Shown here: positions 11,108 to 21,789 of the stretch, piece after piece
Layout: each line of letters starts with the position of its first letter
Numbering within the stretch: the first letter of the stretch is position 1
DNA from: Antedon mediterranea
Lineage: Eukaryota > Echinodermata > Crinoidea > Comatulida > Antedonidae
Assembly: GCF_964355755.1 (NCBI RefSeq)
Contig: NC_092672.1
Coordinates: 3,288,001 to 3,348,000, forward strand
Direction of reading: 5' to 3'
DNA length: 60,000 nt
Program-made: the position numbers and the translations under genes
Notes under the pieces: model-generated
What the model was told of the DNA's origin: nothing
The model's database searches: none
Seen by the model: the letters and a program-made list of their open reading frames with translations, nothing else

Positions 11108-12030
11108 GAAGTCAGCCCAAATAAGAATAAAATTCTGGTCTACTGGTTGATGTTTATACTGTAGACCACTTAGCTTGTTATATGTATGTACACAGACTAA
11201 CTGTACAGTACAGTATGAAACTAATAAATAAATAAATACCCTTTATCAAGTCATCTTTATCTCAAGTGGTCTATAGGTCTGTCTGTGTATCATACAGAAA
11301 ACCCAGGTTCACGTCTCATTTGGAATAACTTCAAACATGCATTTTCTTCTATGAATGTTTTTAAATCGTTGAAATATCATTGCATGTTGCGTGATCTCTA
11401 ATCAGTGTACTGTACTGCACGCTGTAGTTATTACCTCACAACCTACAAGGCATCAACAAATGTCATACTGCCATTTTTCTTTATTAAACTTTTACTAAAA
11501 TGTAGAATTTTAGTAGTCGAAGGCAACTAATATTTTGGTAATTTATAATTAATATATCTCCTTTGACATTTAAATATCCTGAGATATATGAGTGATAAAA
11601 AGTTTACAACAGCATAAATGCAACATAAACACAACATTCACAAAAAAGGCAGCAAATTATAACATTATTGATTGTTGTAACTTGTTAAATATACAGTAGA
11701 TTTTCTGTCTGTTTTTATTTGATAATTTGTTCAATTTGTAACTATTTACACATATCAATTATCATGAAGGTAAAGTAACTACAACAAAGTATCTTTTGGA
11801 AAAGTTTTGGGATTTCAATTAAAATATAAAACATGCCTCATGAGTATAAGATAATTGGATATTTTGTCCTATACTCCTAAATGCAATAGTCAATTGAGAA
11901 TGGAGCCAATAATTATTTAATACATGATTATAGTACAGTAGTGTCCCCTTATAGGCGAGTCTCCTGAATAGTTGTTGGCTATAGTGTTAAATCACAGATT
12001 CCCCTCATCCTTTATCAGCAAAGTGTCCCC

Positions 12031-12317
12031 TTAAAGATATATTGTCCCCCTGAAAAAATAATTCTTAACAAAATTTTTGATGAATATGCCATTTTTTAAT
12101 GTAACATAATAGTTATCCACTTTGACCAAAAATTGGATCGAAATAAAAAGCAATTACCTGAAAAAAATAATTTAAAGCAAAAAATGGTCAAATTGGCTGC
12201 CAGCCAATATTTAACCATTTTTTTTGTCATTTTATAAGTGAAAACATTACTTTATATTCAAAGTCTGATTTAATTAATCTTCATTTTTCATCTTTTGGAG
12301 GACAATACATCTTTAAT
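12031..12317 (+). mobile_element. TTAAAGATGT MITE, copy A
   Basis: The ends are TTAAAGATATATTGTCCCCC and GAGGACAATACATCTTTAA. The interior carries ACATAATAGTTATCCACTTT, GCTGCCAGCCAA and CTTCATTTTTCAT. This is one of at least six copies in the window. It is non-coding. Confidence 0.75.
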
Positions 12318-13109
12318 AAATAGAGGAGTCCAAAGGAGAGATTCTACTGTAATATAATTTAAATTTATAAATGAGTTATATATTAATAGAAACAAATCAG
12401 GTTATGCCTTGATAACAAAGTAACAATATGGAGTATGTTGCTACTGGTTTGTCACCAAAAACACAAAACATAGATAGATAATGGAGCAAATAGATAGATT
12501 ACTAGTTTAAAAAACAAAGTATTTATGATGATGAAGAACATTGTTGTAATATGCCAAAAAATGTTATTAATCATAATAATCAGGTTGTACCAAAATTATA
12601 TTTTATTAATTCGGCATTAGTTGCACCTTTTATTTTTCTTATGAATTTTAAATTCACAGATTTTTTTTATACACATTATGTATTCAAAATCTTTTTGATA
12701 TATAATGTTCATTATAAATTTGTCTATAATTATATGGAAAATGCTCAAACATATTTTTATCCACATCACAAACAAGATTCATAAATATGTCCCCATAGAA
12801 TAAATATTCTTAGTAGTAATTTTTCAAAAATCTGTTTTAGTCATTATACGCACTGATGTCACTATTTTCATTAAAATGTGTAATGACAAAAAAAATGTTT
12901 TAAACATTATAATGATGTTACAGTACAGCACATATAATAAAAGTCAATGTTCTAAACCAAATTGTAAATTCAGTAGTTACAGATTTAGTACATAACTGTG
13001 TCTACCATTTGTGATAGAAGTCCTTTACTAGGTTGTGATAAAACAAAGTGGCTGCATTTCACCAACCACACCAAACTGAAATATTTTCCTTAAATATTAA
13101 GTATTTCAC

Positions 13110-13448
13110 TTAAAGATGTATTGTCCCCCTGAAAATATAATTCTTAACAAAATTTGTGTTGAATATGCCATTTTAATGTAACATAATAGTTATCAACTTT
13201 GACAAAAAATTGGATCGAAAAAAAATGTATTAACCTGAAAAAACTAATTTAAAGTAAAAAATGGTCAAATTGGCTGCCAGCCAGTGGGTTTTTGGTTGAA
13301 TTTAACCATTTATTTGGTCAATTTGTAAGTGAAAACATTATTTTTTTTCTATGGAAGTGATTAACTTTATTAAAACTACAAAATATCATTTAAAGTTTGA
13401 TTTAATTAATCTTCATTTTTCATGTTTTGGGGGACAACACATCTTTAA
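13110..13448 (+). mobile_element. TTAAAGATGT MITE, copy B
   Basis: The most complete copy (339 bp): TTAAAGATGTATTGTCCCCC at the left, GGGGACAACACATCTTTAA at the right, and the full interior. It sits about 130 bp beyond the stop codon of Ig gene A. Confidence 0.8.
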
Positions 13449-13573
13449 CTCAATAAATATTTATCTTAAATTGTATTCAACTTAAATAAAGTGTCATTTT
13501 TGTCCTCTGATTAAGGGTTTGCCATATGGTAAATTTAGTTCTATTGTATTCTCCTTTATGTATTCTACTAACT

Positions 13574-13579
13574 TTATTT
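13574..13579 (-). terminator. Possible polyadenylation signal overlapping the stop of Ig gene A
   Basis: On the minus strand the stop TAA reads into AATAAA with two bases shared. If used, the mRNA would end within a few tens of bases of the stop. Confidence 0.4.
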
Positions 13580-15038
13580 AAACATATTCAGATTTAGTTG
13601 ACCTGCTCCTAGAGATGTTCAACGCTCCCCCTTCTCCTTCCACATGTGCGTATACATCTTCTATTTCTATTTCTAATGGCACTTGTACTCCGACCGATCG
13701 CTTCCACTTTCCATGAACCGTTCTTGACGGTATCATTGGAAGTGTTCTATTTTCATTTGGGTCTGATGAAAAAGCCATATCTTTAGGCTCTGAATAAACA
13801 TCTGGTTGAAGCATTATCGGAGGTCTCCGTGGCATGTACAAGCCTTCTTCTTGCCTCTGACAAGTATAATAATAACATACAGGAATAACCATTAACAGCA
13901 AAATCAAACTAGAACAACCAACCGCTACTAATACAATAGCAAACAACGAAACCGTACTACTGTCCGTATTCTCATTGTTCACGCTTGGTTTTGATTCGCG
14001 AGTATTTGTCGATGATTCCGACTTCTGAAGGTTAAGTGTAATTTTTTTGGTGGCACTACCGATTGAATTTGTCGCAGTACAAGCAATTTCTGTCATATTG
14101 TCGTTGATTGTTGGAGTAATACGTAACACGGCTTGATTAGGTTGAAACGGGTCACTCTTTAGATGGTCTGGGATATTCCACTTGTGGGTGTGGGTCTGTG
14201 GGTTTGCATTAGAGAGGCATATATATACTGCTTCTTTATTGACTGGTAAGCTATCAGGCACATGAATTGTTATTTTTGGTTTGTACAATACATTTAATTG
14301 TCCAGGACTGCAAAACATTGTTTTACCCGTTATCTTAACGAACATGCTGCATTTCAATAAAGCACCACTGTCATTTTGTTGGGCAACAAATGTATAATTT
14401 AATAAGTCCTCCTTTCTATTTTTATCTAAATCGCTAGTTCCCTCTAATGTTGTTCCATTTTTAGTCCATTCGAGTTTAACTTTTGGTTGAATGGTCTCGC
14501 CTCGGCATGTCACCCTAACCACAGAGTTTTCAATGTATCCACTTTTGATCGGATCACATATAGGATACTTAGATTTTGGAACTTCTAAAACCTTAACCTT
14601 AGCTGGAAGAGTATGAGTAGTAATCATTACATCATTGTCAAATACTGCGCATTTGTAATCCCATCTATCGTCGTCGCGTCTAACAGGTTCAATCTTCAGG
14701 GCGAAATCGTTTTCCCCGTGATTCAGAATCTCATAATAAGATTTGTCGACGAGTACCACTTTATTTAAGGTGATCCTTTGCGCATCTCTTAACCAGGATA
14801 CATTGTATATACCAAGGTTCTTAACCGTGCAGAAAATGGTTACTTCATCGCCCTCATTTCCCTCCGTCATTCTTTGTGGAACAGTTTGTATGGATGGGTT
14901 CGGTGGTGACCCACTTTCCGAAAATTTGACATCAATAATGAGAAAAAGTAGTAGAAGTTTTAGACTAGCCAAGTGTTTCAGTACAGAGTTAGACATAATT
15001 CCACTAATTTTGTTTGTATTTGCTGTAAATTTTAACAA
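13578..15038 (-). CDS. Ig-receptor gene A: three-Ig-domain transmembrane protein
   Basis: The open frame is 486 codons; I prefer Met15 (14994-14996) as start because a hydrophobic signal peptide (residues 21-36) follows it and a 3' splice site (TTTACAG, exon from 15022) lies between the two ATGs. Ig1 has C70/C130 with W82, Ig2 C178/C230 with W191, Ig3 C274/C320 with W287. An extra pair, C161 and C243, brackets Ig2. The membrane span is about 363-391. The tail (about 95 residues) has QPDVYSEPKD, LPMIPS, a WKRSVGVQV block, DVYAHV and a C-terminal EYV. It should be a plasma-membrane receptor or adhesion protein whose tail tyrosines may be phosphorylated; the ligand is unknown. It is a paralogue of the gene at 34860-36263. 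An AATAAA overlaps the stop codon, so the 3' UTR may be very short. I cannot place it in a named vertebrate family. Confidence 0.85.
   Translation of the reverse strand: MLKFTANTNKISGIMSNSVLKHLASLKLLLLFLIIDVKFSESGSPPNPSIQTVPQRMTEGNEGDEVTIFCTVKNLGIYNVSWLRDAQRITLNKVVLVDKSYYEILNHGENDFALKIEPVRRDDDRWDYKCAVFDNDVMITTHTLPAKVKVLEVPKSKYPICDPIKSGYIENSVVRVTCRGETIQPKVKLEWTKNGTTLEGTSDLDKNRKEDLLNYTFVAQQNDSGALLKCSMFVKITGKTMFCSPGQLNVLYKPKITIHVPDSLPVNKEAVYICLSNANPQTHTHKWNIPDHLKSDPFQPNQAVLRITPTINDNMTEIACTATNSIGSATKKITLNLQKSESSTNTRESKPSVNNENTDSSTVSLFAIVLVAVGCSSLILLLMVIPVCYYYTCQRQEEGLYMPRRPPIMLQPDVYSEPKDMAFSSDPNENRTLPMIPSRTVHGKWKRSVGVQVPLEIEIEDVYAHVEGEGGALNISRSRSTKSEYV
15023..15036 (-). promoter_or_regulatory. 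Candidate 3' splice site in the 5' leader of Ig gene A
   Basis: Minus-strand AAATTTACAG precedes CAAATACAAAC. Splicing here would remove the first ATG of the frame and make Met15 the first start codon, with a non-coding first exon further upstream. Confidence 0.35.
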
Positions 15039-15246
15039 ATTATTAAAATCATATTTCCAAATTATGTTTGTTGGTAATGCTCGATCATCAAATCAATGCC
15101 ATTAATGCAAGTTGTGTCAGAAATCAATAAAAGCCGAGTTCTTCATATCAGCCAAAATGTCTTTAGTATCTTCCAATGTCTAGAATAGATGAATTATTCA
15201 CTATTTTGTTTGTCCTGAAAGTAAAAAATAAATAAATAAATAAAAG

Positions 15247-16105
15247 TCTTTGGCAATACCATATGGCCATGCTTTAGTGGAACCTGTAATAGTTAAAGTT
15301 TAATTGGGTTGGAACATCTCCAAGATAATCTTAAAAAAAAATGTGAGATTAAAATTTTTACTTTTTTTAAAGCAATATTACACTTTAATTATTAATTATA
15401 AATAAATAAAAATAATTTTTTTAAATTTAATATCGCATAATAAAAGTGAAATTCGTTTTCCTACAAAAGTGAATAACTTGATTAAAACATCAAAATTGCC
15501 ATTCAAAGTTTCGTGTTTTTGGGAGACTATACAGTGTTTAATATCATTTTAGCCAATAGTATAATTGATGTGATTTATTATTTTAGTTCAATTTTAAATA
15601 GATGTCTTCAAAAACAAGAAGAAAACTTATTAACATAATCTGCAACATGATAATATTCAAATATAATCAAAATAAACGATATCTATAATTACATTTCACT
15701 CACTTGAAATGTGGTTAACTTGATATTGCGACTAGATCAAAGCGTATGTACCACTTGTATTATATTCAGAAATAATACCATCAGATTAGGATGTCCATGA
15801 CACGTTCTGGCTTCTGATAATTGAAATTTTTAAAGTACTTCTAGTAGATGTATAGTCTTAAGTTATCTTGGTGTTTTAAGCAATTTTCGTCATCCTCTTA
15901 TCTTCAGATACTTTGTAAGCCTTCCAGATTTACCACTGTTTTCAAATCAAAAACAAAATGTGGATTTTAGTTTAACGATACAGATACACGCCACCATTAG
16001 CCAAAATCTCTTGTTTTTTAAGATTATCTTGGAGATGTTCCAACCCAATTAAACTTTAACTATTACAGGTTCCACTAAAGCATGGCCATATGGTATTGCC
16101 AAAGA
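15247..16105. mobile_element. 859-bp element with perfect 86-bp terminal inverted repeats
   Basis: The arm 15247-15332 (TCTTTGGCAATACCATATGG at its outer end) is the exact reverse complement of 16020-16105. The interior (about 690 bp) is AT-rich and non-coding. Its part 15440-15545 resembles a diverged TTAAAGATGT MITE. No target duplication is clear. It lies 210 bp upstream of Ig gene A, within its likely promoter or first intron. Confidence 0.75.
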
Positions 16106-16109
16106 TTTC

Positions 16110-16960
16110 TATTAGGAAAGCACTTGAGATTTTATGATTTTCGAGAAGAAAAATAATATATATAACATGAATTGTGTTGACAATCATACTGAATTTAATT
16201 AAGTGAGAATACAACAGTTTGTCTTTGAATTATTTATCATTTGATATTAAAATTATTTTTTCATTTTAATCATTGATTTATTATTCATTAAATTAATATT
16301 TTAATAACAAACTATTGTTAGTTATGTGATTAAATATTCATTAAAATTTAATTTTTCATACTTTAATGAATTTAGAGATTCCATGATCTGTAATGATATA
16401 CAGTTTTCATTGTTTTGTAATAAAAGTATTATTGGGGACGGGGAGTTGGGTGGGATACACAATTTTGATATAGGGTTGGGACTACCGTATACTAGGATAT
16501 TGAAGATATGAAATTCATATAGCATCATATCATGAGTACCACAAATTTAGAGGTGGAATTATTGTACTGTAATCGAGCATGAAATTATACTTGGTCATGC
16601 AATTATATATATTTTATAACTTTTTTATATATTTTATGTTTCACTAAAATTCTACTTTGTTTTTATTACTTCTGTATATGATTATAGTATAAGTCGCAAA
16701 GGCCTACATTCAAATCTAGGACAGTTGTCATATCACTATGATGACATGTGTAATAAAATAATAAATACAAAGCTTTAAAAATTACAATTTTTTATTAATT
16801 TTTTTCAAGATTTTACTTGTTTTTTACATTTTTTCTGTATTTCAATTTTTTTTTACATTTTTGAACATTAAAAAAAATGGTTGTTTTTGAAATTTATTTA
16901 TAACATTTTGTATTGTTTTTCCGTTGAGTGTTTGATGATTAATAATAAAATAATTTTGAA
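16110..16960. other. AT-rich DNA, nothing recognised
   Basis: Short open frames on both strands here overlap each other and look like chance. No repeat family is recognised. Confidence 0.4.
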
Positions 16961-16962
16961 TG

Positions 16963-17128
16963 TTAAAGATGTACAGTATTGTCCCCCTGAAGAAATAATT
17001 ATTCTTAACAACATTTTTGTTGAATATGCTTATTATGTAACATAATAGTTATCCACTTTGACCAAAAATTGTCTGATTTAATAATTAATCTTCATTTTTC
17101 ATATTTTTGAGGGACAATACATCTTTAA
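16963..17128 (+). mobile_element. TTAAAGATGT MITE, copy C, internally deleted
   Basis: Both ends are present (TTAAAGATGTACAGTATTGT and GGGACAATACATCTTTAA), but the middle between CCAAAAATTG and TCTGATTTAATAATTAATC is missing, leaving 166 bp. Confidence 0.75.
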
Positions 17129-17699
17129 ACAAACTTGTTATTTTTACTTGTTTAGCTTTTTATTTATTTATATATTTGAAAACATCTGTGAATGACATGA
17201 ATAACATTTACAATTAAATTCAAATGTTCTTGCAAATGGTTTATGGTCCACTCCACTACGAAAAAAAAACGAAAATATTATAAAAGTCTTTTAATTAATT
17301 AAGTGCTGTTTACATACTGTAACACTTCAAGAATTAAAATATCAATTTAAATTAATTGATTTAGTAAATTTAATGGTGTTTATAACTTAGAAATATCATA
17401 AACATCTTCATATTAACGGAATTCATTCACTTTTAAGTTATCTCTTCTATGAACACTCTACTTAAAGTGTTATACATTAATTATTCAATGGTACATTTAA
17501 AGTGCCTCACAAACCCTTATGAATTATATAAACATAAATAGAATTCAGATTAAATGGAACAGTTTACAAAAACAGATGATGTTGCTAATAGAATTACTGT
17601 AAATAGAAGATGTTGATTCATGAATGTTATTGTTAAATGTTCTTGTTGAAAAGAAATCCTTATACATTTTGAACATTATACAGACAGGCTAACTAACGA

Positions 17700-17880
17700 T
17701 ATACTCAAATTCAAATTCAATTCACATTTATTTACTCATCGTTTATAAATACAGTTTCATAGCATAAATGATGGCAAGGATCCTGCATAGAGAAGTTTAC
17801 ACTTCTGTTTTCGCAGGACCCTTTCACATAAAACAATAAACACAACATAATAGATACAAAATAAAAAAAAAACCATTTCC
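17700..17880 (-). mobile_element. LINE 3' end remnant
   Basis: On the minus strand a segment with GGGTCCTGCGAAAACAGAAG leads to an AATTGAATTTGAATTTGA tail (17705-17725 on the plus strand). This fits the 3' terminus of a CR1/L2-like element. Confidence 0.5.
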
Positions 17881-18109
17881 TATATACATTTTAGAGTTGT
17901 TCATCATCAAAAAGCGATACTGTTTTTCTATCATGATTATTTATACATTTTGTCTTAAACTTAAAAAAGAAGATATTCAGTTTATTACTTCCAGTACATG
18001 TGTATTCTTTCTATATATATTATAGCAAAAGTATGAATACATATAATATAAAAACAACTGTGTTAATATTGGGTACTTACAAAAGGCAAAAGAAAAGTAC
18101 AGTACTTAC

Positions 18110-18162
18110 CTTATATTCTGATGTGATGATTACTCGGTGAGAAGGTAACGGACTAAAAGTTC
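18110..18162 (-). CDS. Possible internal exon, gene unidentified
   Basis: On the minus strand TTTTACTAG precedes a 53-nt segment that ends in AAG followed by a consensus donor GTAAGT. One frame is open: TFSPLPSHRVIITSEYK, with two leading bases. The splice signals are good but the segment is short and I recognise no family. It could instead be an untranslated first exon of Ig gene A, since the next minus-strand splice acceptor I favour is at 15022. Confidence 0.25.
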
Positions 18163-18461
18163 CTAGTAAAAAAATACATTTTCTGGAAGTTGATTGCTTA
18201 TAAGTGAACAAAGTAGCAACCATAAATAGCAAGATGTTCAGTGTACTCTACTGTACAATTTCAAAGAATTTATATGTTCCTATAATTTAAAAAAAAGCAC
18301 CATCGCAGAATATAATATTTTGTACTGTACTCATACGTTGATTTCAACATTAAACGTACACGTTGATGATTTGATCACTATTCAAAACATTCTGAAGAGT
18401 TTAAGTGTGCAGTAGATCCCGTGTATTGATCACAAGTATGATTCGTTAAGCATTTATTTGC

Positions 18462-18624
18462 TTAGAAGTCATGTGATTGGCCAACGCTGTTTGCAATTAA
18501 TTTAGATGGAACAAGAAAAATAGCATTTGGATCATCGTGATTTAAGTGTCTATACTGAGAGGATCGTCTTACTGTACCACTACTCTTCATGATTACCTTC
18601 CTTATGTTACTTCTGCCTGGATAT
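18462..18624 (-). CDS. Possible terminal exon, gene unidentified
   Basis: A minus-strand acceptor (AAATTTCAG) is followed by 53 open codons starting YPGRSNIRKVIMKSS and ending VGQSHDF before a TAA. AATAAA begins four bases after the stop. The stretch has balanced residues for such AT-rich DNA. A donor-like GTAAGA inside it means it could also be a shorter exon. No homologue is recognised and no upstream exon was identified. Confidence 0.25.
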
Positions 18625-19309
18625 CTGAAATTTAATAATCTTTTGTTTCAATACTAATGTAATTAATAATAGTATTATTAACAAATTAATTATTTTTGTA
18701 CACTTATTTGGAAAACATTTAAAATTGGTGTTAATTCAGTTCAGTAATATATAATCCTGTATTAAATCTAAAAAGTGTACATATTTTGGGAACCCCTCAT
18801 TTGGGACACTCCTATTCAGGGATGTCCCTATTAAGGCTCAAGCTGCCACAGCTGATAAGAGCATGTACTTATGAGGTTAATCTCTTTTAATAGCACATAA
18901 TCAAGATATAAAATACAAATTAAAATAAATACCTATTGTAACATAGTATTTAACTTAAGAAAGATAATTATTCATGTTCAGATTTACTACCTTTTACAGT
19001 AATGAAGAAAATCAATGCATACAATAATATTCTAATGACAAACAACAATGAAGGTGATATGGATAGGATGTGCTGTATTAAAAAACAAATTGTCCTCAAG
19101 GGACTCAAATTTAAAATGCATAAAGTCAATAGCAATTACTGGTTAATTCATTTTTTCATTGTACATAACGATTATACATTTCAAAATAGTAAATTATCCT
19201 TTATGTTATAAATAGAGAAATGTTACAGACTACATTGCAGTAACCTATATGTTTACCAAGCATTTTTGGAGTACAATTATGCATACTGTTAACGTAAGGA
19301 TTATCGCAA

Positions 19310-19430
19310 ATAGTGTGCATGATGCATGGTTGGAAGGGTTTAGGAGCAAATTTTACGTCGTGTACATACGTGATTTGTTTTATTGTACGCATTGTTTGCT
19401 CCCAAACCCTTCCCATCATGTGTTGTGCAA
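19310..19430. other. Imperfect inverted repeat (hairpin-forming)
   Basis: Arms GGAAGGGTTTAGGAGCAAA (19332-19350) and TTTGCTCCCAAACCCTTCC (19395-19413) are complementary with one mismatch, and pairing extends outward through CATG and TGCA and inward through TGTAC/GTACG. The loop is about 44 nt or less. It could be a small foldback element or a structured RNA precursor. Confidence 0.45.
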
Positions 19431-19683
19431 TGACATTTCTCGCGAAATCAAGCTATTTGCAATAAACCTTATTAAAACTCTGAACTAAAATAATACTTAT
19501 TTACTTGGATGGAGGATCCTAAATTCTAAAGTTTCAAGAGTGCCCCCCTCCCCCCTTTTTCTCCCTTTTTTTTATCAAATAAAATCATAGTAATGTACAG
19601 TACTTACTGTGGAATGTGTACTTTTAAAATGCTATTGCATTTGCTAAAAGCAAAACAAGTAAGCCAAGTCACCCTGTTTCAAA

Positions 19684-20945
19684 GTTTATTTATTTATTTG
19701 TTCTTTCTTTAAACTGAAATACACTTTCAATACAAATGTACTGATTTCCAATGTGGTTCAGTAAACATATTTATAACGAAAATAAAATATAAAACAAAAA
19801 CAAAAAGAAAGAAAACAGATATAAAACTATTTACAATTGTGAAGGCAAAAAGGTTAATACATATATGATTTCTATAGTGAAGATTTAAAAGTTGCTGATT
19901 TTATGTTATTTGGTAGAGAATTCCATAATTTAGTTGATCTATAAACAAAAGTTCTTTTACCCTGAGAGTTATTCCATAACGGAATAGATAAATCATTATT
20001 ACTTTGGGAGCGAGTGCATTTATTATGGTTATCTACAGTAAATTGAAATAATATTGTTAAGTATCTTGGAGCTATTTCTTTTAAACATTTAAATAGCATT
20101 ATAAGAATATTTTCATTCCATTTTTCTGTAAGTCTACTCCATCCAAGAGTATTTAAAGCCCCATTCCCTACGTTTTTCAGATCTAATTTAAGATCACAAA
20201 CTATATTCAATGTAAAAATAATACTATATGGTCCTATTGCGATAACTTTTTTCGTCTTTAAACGGTTAAAAATGTGAAAAATAAATCGATTCTAATAATT
20301 ATAGCGGCCCGCTATAAATCCCAAAATGCATTGCGCGCGGATTGATATTTTTGTTTTTCACCTGTAATTCGCCCACTTTTCGATCGATCGTGAAGCCAAA
20401 ACAAATGGAAGACTCCTAACTTTTCAGCAAAAATACCGGGTTTTCCCCAATTTGTATCAACCGAGTCTGGCAAAAATAGAAAGACAATTAATGCAGCAAC
20501 TATACAACGTCAGGCTAGGTATATAGCTAGCGTACGATGTTCGTACGTTATCGATGTTTACCAGCTAGGCCTACAAAACTAAGCCTAGCTAGGCTAGGCC
20601 TAAGACCGTCCACGAGAGGTCGATCGCCGCGAGCTACTTAGGTAGTGCATTGTTTCTCACTTTTTATCATAATTTACCATAAAACGTACATTTAAGACAA
20701 GGAATGACATGGTTTAATGTTTTTAAAGTGATATATGTATTATTTTCCAAAAAACGTCCAAAATTGCAGGGAAGGGGTCTTTAAGATATCATTAATAGGG
20801 GTATACAACATGTCTACTGATAACAATATTCTACCTAATCGGTTGATTAAAACCTGAAGAGAATCTGAAAAACTTATGTTACAATTGGACCAAACACAGC
20901 AACAATAATCAAATAATGGAATAATTAAAGCATTTGCTAAGTTGA
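19684..20945 (-). pseudogene. LINE reverse-transcriptase C-terminus, interrupted remnant
   Basis: Minus-strand frames encode the C-terminal end of a non-LTR retrotransposon ORF2. The upstream piece (20785-20945) contains ANALIIPLFDYCCCVWSN and QVLINRLGRILLSVDMLYTP. The downstream piece (19872-20210) contains LGWSRLTEKW, APRYLTILF, HNKCTRSQ and GKRTFVYRSTKLWNSLPNNI. These are the familiar tail motifs of CR1/L2/Daphne-like elements. An unrelated segment of about 560 bp (20225-20785) separates them. The 3' end runs to an (AAAT)n tail at 19687-19700. The catalytic domain and everything upstream are missing, so it is dead. Confidence 0.8.
20225..20785. mobile_element. GC-richer insertion inside the LINE remnant
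   Basis: The segment splits the LINE frame and differs from its surroundings: it holds CpG-containing motifs (GCGCGCGG, GATCGATCG, GTACGTTATCGATG, GCCGCGAGC) and repeated TAGGCCTA/CTAGGC blocks. Its right edge, read inward, begins TTAAAGACCCCTTCCC, resembling the TTAAAGGACC start at about 57063. It is probably a non-autonomous element. Exact ends are uncertain by about 10 bp. Confidence 0.5.
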
Positions 20946-21241
20946 TTTGTTTATCTTCTATGACTTATATTACAATACTTTAAATTATACAAGCATATCA
21001 ATGTTAATGTTCTTCTGTACTGAATAAACACATAAAAGTTGAAACATACAGTAGAATCGTGATAGTGATTTATGTTTATATGTTTTAGCATAAACCACCT
21101 ACTGTGTCAGAGATAGAGTTTGATAAGATAACTTTTTATGGAGACCAGTACATTTATTATACTACCCGTCTGGTAAAATCTCAGTATATAAGTAAGTATA
21201 GTTGATAAGTGAACGTTGACATAGATTAACCTTCAGGCAGA

Positions 21242-21480
21242 ATTTCTCCTCTCTACCTTTCTATCTCTTTCCATTTCCTTCGCCGTCGCCTCTTCCCCTT
21301 TTGCCTTCCTATTCCATCCTCCCCATCTCTCTTCCTCCTCCTTCCCTCCCTATCTCCCTTCCCCCACCCCACCTTTCTCCTTTCCTTCTCCTCCCTCTCT
21401 TTCTCCTTTCCTTTCCCCCCTTCCTTTCTCCTTTCCTTCTCCCCCTCTCTTTCTTCCCTCCTCTTCTTTCCCTTTTTATT
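21242..21480. repeat. Polypyrimidine tract of about 240 bp
   Basis: The plus strand is almost entirely C and T (TTTCTCCTTTCCTTCTCC and similar), the complement almost entirely A and G. It is flanked by related phrases, TACTACCCGTCTGGTAAAAT (21162) and TACCACCCTTCTGGTAACGT (21482). Charged or proline-rich open frames here are compositional. Confidence 0.85.
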
Positions 21481-21568
21481 ATACCACCCTTCTGGTAACG
21501 TCTCAAACCAGACCACCACCCATTTACAACCCAGTTGATAGTCCTATACATGCCATAACATTTGCCTC

Positions 21569-21775
21569 TCTCCACTTAGGAGTATAAATAAATGGGAACC
21601 CGGTTAGATCAAGACACAACTTTGCGCTGATTACTAACTGCATTTATATGGGAGTATGTTTCCATACGTGTTTGATCCAAAATAAATGACTGGGGTAATA
21701 ATGTTCAGCGCTTTGAGGTTTCACATTATGCGCTATTATTATTATATATAAACCCAGGATATTATTATTATTATA
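21569..21775 (+). mobile_element. tRNA-derived SINE, 5'-truncated
   Basis: It matches the body of the SINE at 4113-4402 in the opposite orientation: ACCCGGTTAGATCAAGACAC, CAACTTTGCGCTGATTAC, CATACGTGTTTGATCCA and GGGGTAATAATGTTCAGCGC, ending in (ATT)n. The tRNA-like head is absent. Confidence 0.7.
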
Positions 21776-21789
21776 AGAATGAACAATTA

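Noticed and set aside
14743-15105. 120-codon plus-strand frame
   Set aside because: It is antisense to Ig gene A and has no features of its own.
21253-21575. Lysine/arginine/glutamate-rich and proline-rich frames
   Set aside because: They are translations of a polypyrimidine tract.
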